Below are positions 28,547 to 37,217 of a DNA stretch of 64,000 nucleotides, piece by piece. The stretch comes from Bacillota bacterium (lineage in GTDB: Bacteria; Bacillota; Clostridia; Christensenellales; SZUA-584), in NCBI GenBank assembly GCA_023397655.1, contig JAEWTW010000012.1, positions 1 through 64,000 of the forward strand, given 5' to 3'. Both the position numbers and the translations under genes were made by a program. Under the pieces are notes generated by a model that was not told where the DNA came from, did not search any database, and saw nothing but the letters and a program-made list of their open reading frames with translations. Numbering within the stretch: the stretch's first letter is position 1; every line of letters begins with the position of its first letter.

Positions 28547-29617
28547 CTAACAACCAGTAGAATCACTGGCTCTGCCCGTCAGTGCCAATAGAATTTTGTC
28601 AAGCTGCTGCAACGGCCCTTTAAAGAACCAATTGCACACCAAATCCGTTGAGCTCTCACGGCTGCCTGATCCACTGACTGGCTGCAAATTGCACTCCAGC
28701 TCAGCAAAGCCCCCAATATTACCGTCGTCGTTGTACACGTGCGTGGAAAACCCCGATACGCCGGGGAGGGAGGCAGGCTCTTCCGAATAGGGGGCGGAAG
28801 GGTTATTGAAAAAGCGCTTGATATACAGATAGGCCGTGCTGCCCGTTTCGCCGAAATACACAATATCGCCGTTCACATGCGCAGCTTTGAATCCCACCTT
28901 GTATCGCCGTTTGCCCGACGCCTTTAGCCATACGGCCTGATCGCTCCGCTGCATGTGCTGTGTATCCACAGGTTCGTAATAGTCCGCGTATTCCGCCTCT
29001 TGTGTCACAGGAATCAGTATCTCACCCGGCGGTTCAATCTGCGTGATGTTCCACGCCTCCGCCGAAATGGCACTGTCTTTCAGGAAGCGCAGCATCAGCT
29101 CCTGCAGATACCCGCAGTAGTCAACGCCGTTCATCAACTCCGCATAACCGGACAGGGCGTGCAGCGGATTTGCCGCGGGGCGTATGCTCTTTTGAAGATG
29201 CAGTTCCGCCGTGCCGCGCGCGAGATTATACGCCTGCAGCTTCATATCCTGCTCCAAAATACAAACATCCGGCAGCGTCTTCATACGGTATGTTCCCGGA
29301 TCCACTGCCTTGGTAATCCGCATGCTGTTCTCAGGGTCCGTTCTGTCCTGTATGTGAAACTGAACCTCCGGCGCAATCCAGACCCTGTCGCCGCCCACGT
29401 TCCATTCCCCATCTGCCAGCAATCTGCGAAACTCATCCGGGTCCCGCCATGCGCTGCTGGCCCAGAGAACACCGTCTCCGTCGCCAAAAAACGGCCCGAA
29501 TACCCGCCCGCCGCGCTCCAGCACCAGAATGCGGGCATTAGCACCGGCCTGCATCACCGCGTATTTCAGCCCGTTCTCAGCGCATCTTGCTTCCATATCC
29601 TTTAAAGAGATGTTCAT
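28547..29617 (-). CDS. Uncharacterised protein, last gene of the RbsABC-type operon
   Basis: Protein of 356 residues that I do not recognise. It has no signal peptide or membrane segment. The composition and alternating hydrophobic pattern suggest a mostly beta protein, possibly of the sugar-mutarotase-like sandwich kind (blocks ARILVLERGGRVFGPFFGDGDGVLWAS and FGETGSTAYLYIKRFFNN). The ATG at 29617 follows GGAGAAGG; the frame also runs to a GTG at 29635, which would overlap the preceding stop region. It is directly after the Gfo/Idh dehydrogenase and the end of the operon, so it probably acts on the same imported sugar. No function is claimed. Confidence 0.75.
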   Translation of the reverse strand: MNISLKDMEARCAENGLKYAVMQAGANARILVLERGGRVFGPFFGDGDGVLWASSAWRDPDEFRRLLADGEWNVGGDRVWIAPEVQFHIQDRTDPENSMRITKAVDPGTYRMKTLPDVCILEQDMKLQAYNLARGTAELHLQKSIRPAANPLHALSGYAELMNGVDYCGYLQELMLRFLKDSAISAEAWNITQIEPPGEILIPVTQEAEYADYYEPVDTQHMQRSDQAVWLKASGKRRYKVGFKAAHVNGDIVYFGETGSTAYLYIKRFFNNPSAPYSEEPASLPGVSGFSTHVYNDDGNIGGFAELECNLQPVSGSGSRESSTDLVCNWFFKGPLQQLDKILLALTGRASDSTGC

Positions 29618-29635
29618 CTTCGCCTTCTCCAACAC

Positions 29636-30802
29636 TCAGCCTATCTCATCCACCGAAACCCAGCGCCGCTCCGCACTGCTCTTCAATATCGCCTCGGTAA
29701 TGCGCATCAGGTAATGTCCGTCCTCGAAGGTCGCAAAATCACATGGCTGGCCGCTCTGTCTCCTGCCTTCAAAAATGTAGGCATAATAAGCCTGCAGGTT
29801 GTTCCTGAACGCATCGTTCCAGCCCTCCGGATGTCCCGCGGGCAGATGCGTATACGCCCGCGCCGACGGATGCATGAGAGATGGGTTGCGCATCACCAGC
29901 TCGTTGTTTTTATCACGGAAGCCCTTCCACATCCGGTCAGACGTCTCGTGCTGCCACGCGAAGGAAGCCTTGCAACCGTCCACCTCGATGGCGATGTTGC
30001 ATTTGCGCCCGGCGCTCACCTGACTGCATTGGAATACACCCGTCACCCCGTTCTCAAACCGAATCAGCGCACCCGCGTAGTCCTCCGTGTCCACCTTTAT
30101 TTCTTCGCACGGCTCCGGCTGCTGCGACTTGGAAAATGTCTCGACCGCACTCAGACTCTTTTTTCGAATAGGCAGTACGGTGCGCGCAGACGCGCAGACC
30201 TCCGTGATTTTGTTTTGCAGCATGAACTGCGCAAGATCCATCCAGTGAGACCCGATGTCCGCCACGCAGCGGGACGGACCGCCGAAGGCCGACTCGACAC
30301 GCCAGTTGTAATCCGTGTCGTACAGCAGCCAGTCCTGCAGATACTGGCCGTGCACCAGCATCGGCGTGCCGATCTCACCGTCGCGAATACGGTTCCTCGC
30401 GTCCAGTATCAGCGGGTTCATACGGTAGCAGAAATTGACCCCCGCGACCACCTCTGGATTTTCCTCCAGCAGCATCAGCATAGCCGCACTCTCCTTGCTC
30501 GTCTTGCCCAAAGGCTTCTCGGAAAACACGTGCTTACCCGCGCGAATGATCTTTTCGTTGATGGGAAAATGCAGGTGGTTCGGCGTACAGTTGTGGATCA
30601 CCTGTATCTCCGGGTCCGCGATCATCTCGTCCACGTCCGCGTAGCATCGCGGCACGCCATACTCCTCCGCACGACTTTTTGCCAGCGTAACATCCGTGTC
30701 TGCCACCGCCAGAACGCATACGCCGCCGATCCTGCGCGCTGTCTCAATATGGCTGACGCCGATAAACCCCATCCCGATAATGCCGATATTCAGCTGCCGC
30801 AT
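29636..30802 (-). CDS. Gfo/Idh/MocA-family NAD(P)-dependent dehydrogenase
   Basis: Oxidoreductase of 388 residues. The N-terminal Rossmann fold starts LNIGIIGMGFIGVSHIETAR, with the EKP motif in HVFSEKPLGKT. The C-terminal alpha/beta domain has SRCVADIGSHWMDLAQF, carrying the conserved Asp and His of the active site. Family members oxidise or reduce sugars, inositols and amino-sugars. The ATG at 30802 has GAGG upstream; a GTG six bases earlier is an alternative. It is separated from the upstream alcohol dehydrogenase by a terminator-like hairpin. The substrate is unknown; context suggests the sugar imported by the RbsABC-type system. Confidence 0.92.
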   Translation of the reverse strand: MRQLNIGIIGMGFIGVSHIETARRIGGVCVLAVADTDVTLAKSRAEEYGVPRCYADVDEMIADPEIQVIHNCTPNHLHFPINEKIIRAGKHVFSEKPLGKTSKESAAMLMLLEENPEVVAGVNFCYRMNPLILDARNRIRDGEIGTPMLVHGQYLQDWLLYDTDYNWRVESAFGGPSRCVADIGSHWMDLAQFMLQNKITEVCASARTVLPIRKKSLSAVETFSKSQQPEPCEEIKVDTEDYAGALIRFENGVTGVFQCSQVSAGRKCNIAIEVDGCKASFAWQHETSDRMWKGFRDKNNELVMRNPSLMHPSARAYTHLPAGHPEGWNDAFRNNLQAYYAYIFEGRRQSGQPCDFATFEDGHYLMRITEAILKSSAERRWVSVDEIG

Positions 30803-30835
30803 GCTCACTACCTCTCAAAACTTTGTTAATAAAAG

Positions 30836-30867
30836 AGCCGGACGGCAGATCGCCCCGCCGCCCGGCT
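30836..30867 (-). terminator. Terminator-like hairpin inside the RbsABC-type operon
   Basis: An 11-bp stem AGCCGGGCGGC/GCCGTCCGGCT (one G-T pair) with a 10-base loop is followed on the minus strand by CTTTTATT. It lies between the alcohol dehydrogenase and the Gfo/Idh gene, so the last two genes may be made at a lower level. Confidence 0.65.
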
Positions 30868-30880
30868 TTCAGTCATATGC

Positions 30881-31894
30881 CTAGGCCCAATCTCTGCCGT
30901 TAGGATGAATGAACGCTTTTACGTCCTGCTTGGAGCGCAGGTTGGCAAACGCCAATTCCCACTCGTCCAGCGCATAGTGATTGGTAATCAGACTGTCCAG
31001 ATCAAGAACACCGCGCTCGATCAGGTCCACAGCGCGCTCCCATGTCTCCTTGCCGTTCCAGCTCCAGGCGCCGTTGACGCTGAGCTGATACAGCGACAGC
31101 GCGTCCATATTCACATTGATGGGGCGCCCCCAGAGGCTGATAAACGAGATCGTGCCGTTGCCGCCACGCCCTTCGGGTGACCTTCTCGCGCAATCCAGCG
31201 CGTGCTGCACACCCTTTTCGGACGCCGAGCACTCCAGCACAAAGTCCGACCCGCGCCCATGCGTCAGGTCCATGATCTGCTGCTCCGGCGCTTCATCTGA
31301 GTAGATAATGTAATCCGCGCCCACGCGCTTGCCGATAGCCAGCCTCTTCTCGTCATCCCTCAGTCCGACCAAAGCCACCGCCTTCGCGCCGCAAAGCTTG
31401 GCAAACTCCACGCCCAGCAAGCCCATCGGCCCGGGGCCGACGACCGTGACAAAATCGCCCACCTTTACCCGGCTGCGTTCCTGCATGGAGTGCAGCGTGG
31501 CGACCACGGGCTCCGCGAGGCACATGTGGTCGAGCGACACGCTTGGCGAAAACACATACACCTGCTCCTCCGGTATGGCCATCAGCGGTGCGTAGGAACC
31601 GTTCCGAGAGACGCCAAGCCAGCCATCCTTTGTTTCGATATCCGAAACGATGCGGTCGCCCGGCTTCGCGCGGGTAACGGCTTTGCCGACATCCACGACG
31701 ATCCCGGAATACTCGTGCCCAATCGTGACCGGAGCCGTGTACATATGCCTGTCTTCCTGTATCAGCAGATCGCTGCCGCATACTCCCGCCGCCCAAACCT
31801 TCATCAATACTTCGTTGTCTCTTATTTCTGGTTCGGCCGTTTCAACCAGCGCGACATTGCCAACACCAGATCTCAGTTTTTGTACCGCTTGCAT
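30881..31894 (-). CDS. Zinc-dependent medium-chain alcohol/polyol dehydrogenase
   Basis: Dehydrogenase of 337 residues, related to sorbitol, threonine and butanediol dehydrogenases. Catalytic zinc ligands are visible as Cys39 (GVCGSD) and His60-Glu61 (IGHEYSG). The NAD-binding fold has TVVGPGPMGLLGVEFAKL. The four-cysteine loop for structural zinc is absent; that stretch reads DIETKDGWLGVSRNGSYAPL. RBS GAAGGAG. It follows the binding protein of an RbsABC-type importer and precedes a Gfo/Idh dehydrogenase, so it probably oxidises or reduces the imported sugar or polyol. Confidence 0.9.
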   Translation of the reverse strand: MQAVQKLRSGVGNVALVETAEPEIRDNEVLMKVWAAGVCGSDLLIQEDRHMYTAPVTIGHEYSGIVVDVGKAVTRAKPGDRIVSDIETKDGWLGVSRNGSYAPLMAIPEEQVYVFSPSVSLDHMCLAEPVVATLHSMQERSRVKVGDFVTVVGPGPMGLLGVEFAKLCGAKAVALVGLRDDEKRLAIGKRVGADYIIYSDEAPEQQIMDLTHGRGSDFVLECSASEKGVQHALDCARRSPEGRGGNGTISFISLWGRPINVNMDALSLYQLSVNGAWSWNGKETWERAVDLIERGVLDLDSLITNHYALDEWELAFANLRSKQDVKAFIHPNGRDWA

Positions 31895-31945
31895 TGTTTC
31901 TCTCCTTCACAATCAGACATTGATCCGCTCAAATGCCAGGTTTCA

Positions 31946-32986
31946 TCAGCTCGGAAGATTGTCCTTCGTATACAGGATCGTATCGACCACGATATCCATG
32001 CTGCTTGGCTCTTTTCCGTTGACCATGTCGACAGCCACCTCGATTGCCTTGGCGGCCTGCGCATCCTGATTGTTGTACACCGTGGCCAGTTCGATGCCAT
32101 TCTTCACGTTCTCAATGGCCGCGTCTTCCGCGTCGATGCTGGCGACAAATATCTGTCCGGTCTTGCCGGCCGCTTCTATCGCCTGGATGACGCCAAAGGA
32201 CATCGCGTCGTTGGCGCAGAACACGCCTTTAATGTTGGGGTTGGCCTGCAGTATGTTGGTGAACACCGAGAGACCCTCTTCCGCGTTCCAGTTGGCAGTC
32301 TGCGAAGCCACAATCTTGATGCCCGCGTATTCGCCAAACGCGCGCTCCGCACCGGCTTTGCGCTGCTGAGCGTTGTCAGCACTCTGAATGCCTTCAATAA
32401 TGGCCACTTCGCCTTCGCCGCCCATAGCGTCGCAGATGGACTTGGCTGCCAGATAAGCGCTCGCCTCATCGCTAACGCCCACGAACGGTATGGCGTCCAT
32501 GCCCAGTTCCTTGGCTGTTTCCGCGTTCAGGCGGTTATCGAGATTGACGACCACGACGCCGGCCTTCTGCGCTTCATCCAAGCAGGGCAGCAATGCTTCC
32601 GAATCCATCGGCGCGATGCAGATGGCTTTGACGCCCTTGGTCACCATGTCCTGAACGATGGCGATCTGCTCTTCCGTCTTCGTCTGCTCGGACGCTGCGC
32701 CCGTCAGCAGCTCAATGCCCATCTCATCCGCTTTTTTCTGAGCACCGTCCAGCATAACCGTAAAGAAGGGGTTGATAACCTTTACGACAAAGCCGATCTT
32801 AATCGTTTCCGCCGCCGGTTCCTGTGCCGCGGGCTGGGTTTCTTCAGCCGGGCTGCTCTCTGTTACGGCAGGTTCGGGTTGCGCGTCCGTCTTTGCAGGT
32901 TCATTGGAAGGCGCAGCGCATGCGCCCAGCAGCATGCACAGCACCATCGCCACTGCAACCACTTTGAGTATCATTATCTTCTTCAT
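31946..32986 (-). CDS. Sugar-binding lipoprotein of RbsB type
   Basis: Substrate-binding lipoprotein of a CUT2 importer, 346 residues. The lipobox is LGAC (Cys23), followed by a Pro/Glu/Ala-rich linker. A type I periplasmic-binding fold starts IKIGFVVKVINPFFTVMLDGAQKKADE and includes the LVTKGVKAICIAPMDSEAL-like block. RBS AGGAGG. It lies downstream of the RbsC-type permease after a small terminator-like hairpin. The ligand is a monosaccharide or polyol by family; which one cannot be read from sequence. Confidence 0.93.
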   Translation of the reverse strand: MKKIMILKVVAVAMVLCMLLGACAAPSNEPAKTDAQPEPAVTESSPAEETQPAAQEPAAETIKIGFVVKVINPFFTVMLDGAQKKADEMGIELLTGAASEQTKTEEQIAIVQDMVTKGVKAICIAPMDSEALLPCLDEAQKAGVVVVNLDNRLNAETAKELGMDAIPFVGVSDEASAYLAAKSICDAMGGEGEVAIIEGIQSADNAQQRKAGAERAFGEYAGIKIVASQTANWNAEEGLSVFTNILQANPNIKGVFCANDAMSFGVIQAIEAAGKTGQIFVASIDAEDAAIENVKNGIELATVYNNQDAQAAKAIEVAVDMVNGKEPSSMDIVVDTILYTKDNLPS

Positions 32987-33010
32987 TTCTTCCTCCTGAT
33001 TTGCTTATTT

Positions 33011-33027
33011 AAAAAGCCGCTGCGGCT
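33011..33027 (-). terminator. Terminator-like hairpin between RbsC-type and RbsB-type genes
   Basis: AGCCG/CGGCT with a CAG loop is followed on the minus strand by a T5 tract. It lies in the 107 bases between the permease stop and the binding-protein start. It is short, so it may only attenuate. Confidence 0.5.
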
Positions 33028-33093
33028 CTTTATTCGTATAGTTAATAAACTATCCGCTTTCAGTGACTTCCGGACATCGCTTTGTCAGTTTTT

Positions 33094-34080
33094 TTATTTT
33101 GTGAGTGAGCTTTTGCGGTTTTTGATCTTATCGTAGAACACAGCCGCCACTATCGCCGCGCCTATCACCACCGGCTGCACGCTGGAGGGAATGTTGAGCA
33201 GATTCAGGCCGTTCCGAATGGTTCCCACCAATAGCGCTCCCACGAACGTACCGGATACCTTGCCTTCGCCGCCATAGATGCTGGTGCCGCCGATGATCGC
33301 CGCGGCGATCGCATCCATCTCATACCCCTCCCCAGCCACCGGCTGTGAAACGTTGAGCTTGCCGATCAGTATGATCGCGCCGATCGCGCAGACCAGCGAG
33401 CTGATCACATACACCGAGATCTCCACCTTTTTGACGTTGACACCGGACAGCCTGAGCGCTTCGCGGTTGCTGCCCAGCGAGAGCACATACCGGCCAAACT
33501 TTGTGGAATCCAGCACGAACGATGCGATGATGACCAGCGCGATGGCAATCACAATGGGAATGGGGATGATATTGGCGATTTTGCCGTTACCGATAAAGCG
33601 AATCACATCCGGAAACACCGATATCGTGTTGCTGTTGGATATGATGTACGCGCAGCCCCGCGCCATATTCATCATACCGAAGGTCATAATGAACGCCGGG
33701 ACGCGGCCAATCGATATCATGACGCCGTTGATGAGCCCCATCAGTATCGCCGCGATTACCGCCAGCAAAAACGGAACCATGATACCCAGCCCTACCTGTC
33801 CTGCTGCTGTCGTTGCGGTGGCGGCAAAGTATTTGTGAGTCACCGCCATGGTCAGGCCGGACAGCGCGACGATGGAACCCACCGAGAGGTCTATGCCGCC
33901 GGTCAGTATGACGAATGTCATCCCCACGCCAATAATGGCGGTAATGGATACCTGGTGCAATATATTGATGATGTTGGACAGCTGCAGAAAATAGGGAGAT
34001 ACAAACGAAAGTACGATGAACAGAACGACCAGCACAGGAATAACCCCGAGTTTTGATAATACCGTCTTAACCTTGAGCAT
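33094..34080 (-). CDS. CUT2 sugar ABC transporter permease (RbsC type)
   Basis: Membrane permease of 328 residues with eight or more hydrophobic segments. Family hallmarks are GGIDLSVGSIVALSGLTMA, GLINGVMISIGRVPAFIMTFGMMN and the C-terminal AAAIIGGTSIYGGEGKVSGTFVGALLVG. The start has AGGAGG and overlaps the ATPase gene by 14 bases. It partners the double ATPase at 34067 and the binding protein at 31946. Confidence 0.95.
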   Translation of the reverse strand: MLKVKTVLSKLGVIPVLVVLFIVLSFVSPYFLQLSNIINILHQVSITAIIGVGMTFVILTGGIDLSVGSIVALSGLTMAVTHKYFAATATTAAGQVGLGIMVPFLLAVIAAILMGLINGVMISIGRVPAFIMTFGMMNMARGCAYIISNSNTISVFPDVIRFIGNGKIANIIPIPIVIAIALVIIASFVLDSTKFGRYVLSLGSNREALRLSGVNVKKVEISVYVISSLVCAIGAIILIGKLNVSQPVAGEGYEMDAIAAAIIGGTSIYGGEGKVSGTFVGALLVGTIRNGLNLLNIPSSVQPVVIGAAIVAAVFYDKIKNRKSSLTK

Positions 34081-35578
34081 TGCCGAAGCCTCCTAACATC
34101 TGTTTCATAATTATGTCCTGCGTGATCGTTCCGTCGTTGACTATCTCTCCGCTGATCTCCCCTTCATGCATGGTGATGATCACATTGCTCAGCGCCAACA
34201 CCTCCACCAGATCCGATGACACGAGGATGATGCTTTTTCCGCCGTCCACCAGCTTGTTCATCAGCTCATATATCTCCGAGCGTGCCCCCACATCGATACC
34301 GCGCGTTGGCTCGTCAAATATCAGTATGTCGCATTGGGTAAACAGCCATTTCGCGATGGCCACCTTCTGCTGGTTGCCGCCGGACAAATTCAGCGCCAGC
34401 CGCTCCAAGCTAGGCGTTACGATGCGCACCTCGTTTTTTAGTGGCTCCGTCAGCGAGTTTTCCAGCTTCCGGTCCAGCAAAAATTTATGCGAAATCCGGG
34501 AAAGGTTTGCAACTGTGATGTTCTGCCGGATAGGCAGCCGGAGCAGCAGCCCGTCGAACTTGCGGTCCTCGCTCAAATAGACCACGCCGTTTTGGACCGA
34601 GTTTTCCGTGGTCAGTTTCTTTTGCCGGACGCCTTTGACCACCACTTCACCGCTGCTCATCGGGTCCGCGCCGAATATCATGCGCATCAGTTCCGTCCGC
34701 CCCGCGCCCACCAGCCCCGCGAATCCCAGAATGATGCCTTTGGGCAGCTTGAACGATACGTCTTTCACCTTGCCGTTGTAATCACTTATGTGTCTGGCTT
34801 CCAGCACGGGCGGCGCGCTGATGTCTCGCGGAACCGGCTTGCGCTCGGTATCGAAATCGCGCCCCACCATCAGTTTGATGATATGCTGGATGGTGGTCTC
34901 CTGCATCCGCACGGTATCCACCACGCAGCCGTCGCGCATCACGGTAAGCCTGTCACTGATCTGCTGGAGTTCCTCCATCTTGTGAGAGATGTAGATGATC
35001 GTTACGCCGCGCTGCTTTAGTAGGCTGATCACGCGGAACAGGTCGGCGACGTCCTTTTGCGACAGCGAAGACGTGGGTTCGTCCATGATGATCAGCTTGC
35101 GCTGAAAAACCAGCCCGCGCGCAATTTCGATCATCTGCTGCTGCGCCGTGCTTAAATGCTTCACCGGAATACTCAGACTGAAATGCACGTTCAGCTGGTT
35201 CATGGCCTCCTGCGTACGTCTGCGCATCTCACTCTTGTTCAGCACGCAGCCCTGCGTCTGCTCTTCACCTAAAAATATGTTGTCAACGGCGTTCAGCGTC
35301 GGCACCAAGCTCATCTCCTGATAAATGGTGCCGATACCGAGGCTTTTCGCGTCATGTGAATTGCGTATATGCGCTTCCTGTCCGTCAAATAAAATCTGCC
35401 CTTCATCCTTTTGCTGAGCCCCGCTCAGTATTTTAATAAGCGTGGATTTTCCGGCCCCGTTCTCACCGATAATGCCATGCACATCGCCCCTCCGTATGGA
35501 GAAGCACACATCGCTGAGCGCCTTAACGCCAGGAAACTGTTTGCTTATTCCTTTCAGTACCAGTAAATTTTCGCTCAT
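34067..35578 (-). CDS. CUT2 sugar ABC transporter ATP-binding protein (RbsA type)
   Basis: Double ATPase of 503 residues. The first domain has Walker A GENGAGKST and signature LSTAQQQMIEIARGL. The second has the naturally degenerate P-loop GLVGAGRTEL and signature LSGGNQQKVAIAKWL, with Walker B FDEPTRGIDVGARSEIY. This arrangement defines the ribose/galactose/xylose-type (CUT2) family. It is the first gene of the operon after the promoter at 35618-35646, and the RBS is GAGGAC. The LacI gene just upstream probably controls it. Confidence 0.95.
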   Translation of the reverse strand: MSENLLVLKGISKQFPGVKALSDVCFSIRRGDVHGIIGENGAGKSTLIKILSGAQQKDEGQILFDGQEAHIRNSHDAKSLGIGTIYQEMSLVPTLNAVDNIFLGEEQTQGCVLNKSEMRRRTQEAMNQLNVHFSLSIPVKHLSTAQQQMIEIARGLVFQRKLIIMDEPTSSLSQKDVADLFRVISLLKQRGVTIIYISHKMEELQQISDRLTVMRDGCVVDTVRMQETTIQHIIKLMVGRDFDTERKPVPRDISAPPVLEARHISDYNGKVKDVSFKLPKGIILGFAGLVGAGRTELMRMIFGADPMSSGEVVVKGVRQKKLTTENSVQNGVVYLSEDRKFDGLLLRLPIRQNITVANLSRISHKFLLDRKLENSLTEPLKNEVRIVTPSLERLALNLSGGNQQKVAIAKWLFTQCDILIFDEPTRGIDVGARSEIYELMNKLVDGGKSIILVSSDLVEVLALSNVIITMHEGEISGEIVNDGTITQDIIMKQMLGGFGNAQG

Positions 35579-35617
35579 TTTAGAGAAGTCCTCGCAGACG
35601 CGTTTGATGATAGTGAC

Positions 35618-35650
35618 ATGTTATTATTAAATTAAGTTAGTGTCAACACT
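35618..35650 (-). promoter_or_regulatory. Promoter and possible operator of the RbsABC-type operon
   Basis: On the minus strand TTGACA (35641-35646) and TAACAT (35618-35623) are 17 bases apart, about 40 bases before the RbsA-type start. The palindrome AGTGTCAACACT (35639-35650) covers the -35 box and could be the site of the LacI-family protein encoded next door. Confidence 0.7.
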
Positions 35651-35707
35651 TAAATAACTTAAATAGATTTATGTGATGTGGTAATATGTGTTATGCTCAA
35701 ACACCTC

Positions 35708-36730
35708 TCAGGTGGACTTTCTTTTGACAATATTGACCGATATAAACTGCTTGATGCCCCAATACTGCTCGTGCTCCAGCATGTGCATAAGCTGAGAAAT
35801 ACAAATCTCAGCCAGCTTGTTCTTGGGAACATTAATGCTGGTCAGCGATGGTGTGACGATACCCGCCATATCAATATTGTCGAAGCCGATCACAGCAACC
35901 TGCTCGGGCACGGAAATACCCTTCTTCTGCAGCGCCCGCAATAGGCCGATGGCCATATAATCGTTTTCCGCGAAGTAACAAGTCGGTCGGTCTGAGCCTA
36001 AAAACTCCTTCTGAGCCAGCGTTTTGTAGCTCGCTTCAATCGAGGCGTCAACCTCCAGTATGTCCCGCGGCTTTATGGCCATCCCGTTTCTGGCCAGCTC
36101 ATCCATAAAACCCTGCTTGCGCATATCGAAGTTATAAATTCGAACACGGGACTGCACATAACCAAACCGGGCATGCCCCAATTCCAGAAAATGCTGAGCG
36201 GCAAGCATTCCGCCCAGATAGTTGTCCATCACAACGCAGTTGGCCGTCAGCCGGTCATAGCAGGAATCGAGTATCACCACATTGGGCTCAATCTCCTGAA
36301 CGATACGGATGTCGCTCTCCTCCATGTCGGTTGCCACAAGCAGCACACCGTCCACCTGCTGGTTGCTCAGCAGTGTGTCGATATTCTGCTTAAAGTTTTT
36401 ATCGATGCAGATGGATTTGATCCAGAAGTGATAACTTTCGCTGTTCAGCCTTTCTTCAAAGGCACGCAGTAATTCGCTGAAATAAGGCGTCTGCGGAAAA
36501 ATATCGTATGTGATGGCCGTTCGTGAACAGTTCAGAATGAGAAGATGCTCCTTATCACGCATTCGGGACTTGCTTTTCTCATTCCTTTCATACCCCATTT
36601 CTTCCGCCGCTTTCAGTATCGCCCGTCGTATATCCTCACTTACGCCGGGCTTGTCGTTCAGCGCGAACGATACGGCCGCAACGGATACCCCCACTTTTTC
36701 TGCAATGTCAGTCATCTTAATTTTAGTCAT
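35708..36730 (-). CDS. LacI-family transcriptional regulator of the RbsABC-type operon
   Basis: Regulator of 340 residues. The helix-turn-helix reads KMTDIAEKVGVSVAAVSFAL with NDKPGVSEDIR after it; the sensor domain includes QQVDGVLLVATDMEESDIR and AVIGFDNIDMAGIVTPSLTS. The hinge region (ERNEKSKSRMRDKEHLLIL) departs from the usual pattern. I take the ATG at 36730, with GGGGTGA upstream; another ATG lies at 36736. It precedes the importer operon in the same direction, with a separate promoter between, so it most likely represses that operon. Confidence 0.92.
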   Translation of the reverse strand: MTKIKMTDIAEKVGVSVAAVSFALNDKPGVSEDIRRAILKAAEEMGYERNEKSKSRMRDKEHLLILNCSRTAITYDIFPQTPYFSELLRAFEERLNSESYHFWIKSICIDKNFKQNIDTLLSNQQVDGVLLVATDMEESDIRIVQEIEPNVVILDSCYDRLTANCVVMDNYLGGMLAAQHFLELGHARFGYVQSRVRIYNFDMRKQGFMDELARNGMAIKPRDILEVDASIEASYKTLAQKEFLGSDRPTCYFAENDYMAIGLLRALQKKGISVPEQVAVIGFDNIDMAGIVTPSLTSINVPKNKLAEICISQLMHMLEHEQYWGIKQFISVNIVKRKST

Positions 36731-36736
36731 ATTCAT

Positions 36737-37217
36737 TCACCCCACTGGGCTAATTATACTGATTCTAAATAAAATTATCAATTATTTTTTAGTATAATTT
36801 TAGTTGCAGATTCACGCCTGAAAAACATCATGCATGCTATTGATTAAATCAAAAAAGTCTGGTACATATTTTTTTAACCAAACCACTTACGCTCAATATT
36901 AATCCAACTAATCGGCATGCCGCCTAGGGGATGATTCGCTTGCTTTAGAATTAATGCTCCGATACACTTAACTCTTAACGTGAAATAAAGCCCACCAACC
37001 CAGTATCTAATAATATGGTAGGCTAAAAATAATACACTCCAATCGAATTCCTATTTTATCACTTGATCGATCCCTATTTATTATTTAAACCAGCTTACTG
37101 TATTTAGTAGAGCAAGACTGTATTTATGCTCCTACGGAAGCCCCTTCTCTTATTGCCTTGATTGCACCGACTCTTTGTGTATTGGTGATACTCAAACACC
37201 AAACACTATTATCTCTT
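36737..37217. other. Intergenic region, no gene seen
   Basis: An AT-rich 480-base gap lies between the start of the LacI gene and the end of an ABC ATPase gene. A 59-codon minus-strand frame (36874-37050) has no start codon or ribosome site. A motif near 36908-36935 resembles ones at 12577 and 17982. The promoter of the LacI gene must lie at its left end, but no clear boxes stand out. Confidence 0.4.

Noticed and set aside
31490..33136. Plus-strand open frame of 548 codons
   Set aside because: It is antisense to the alcohol dehydrogenase and the RbsB-type lipoprotein, both with clear motifs and ribosome sites. Its translation is His/Arg-rich with no recognisable domain, a shadow of GC-biased codons.
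36874..37050. 59-codon minus-strand frame with aromatic-rich product
   Set aside because: No start codon, no ribosome site and no family resemblance; kept as intergenic.
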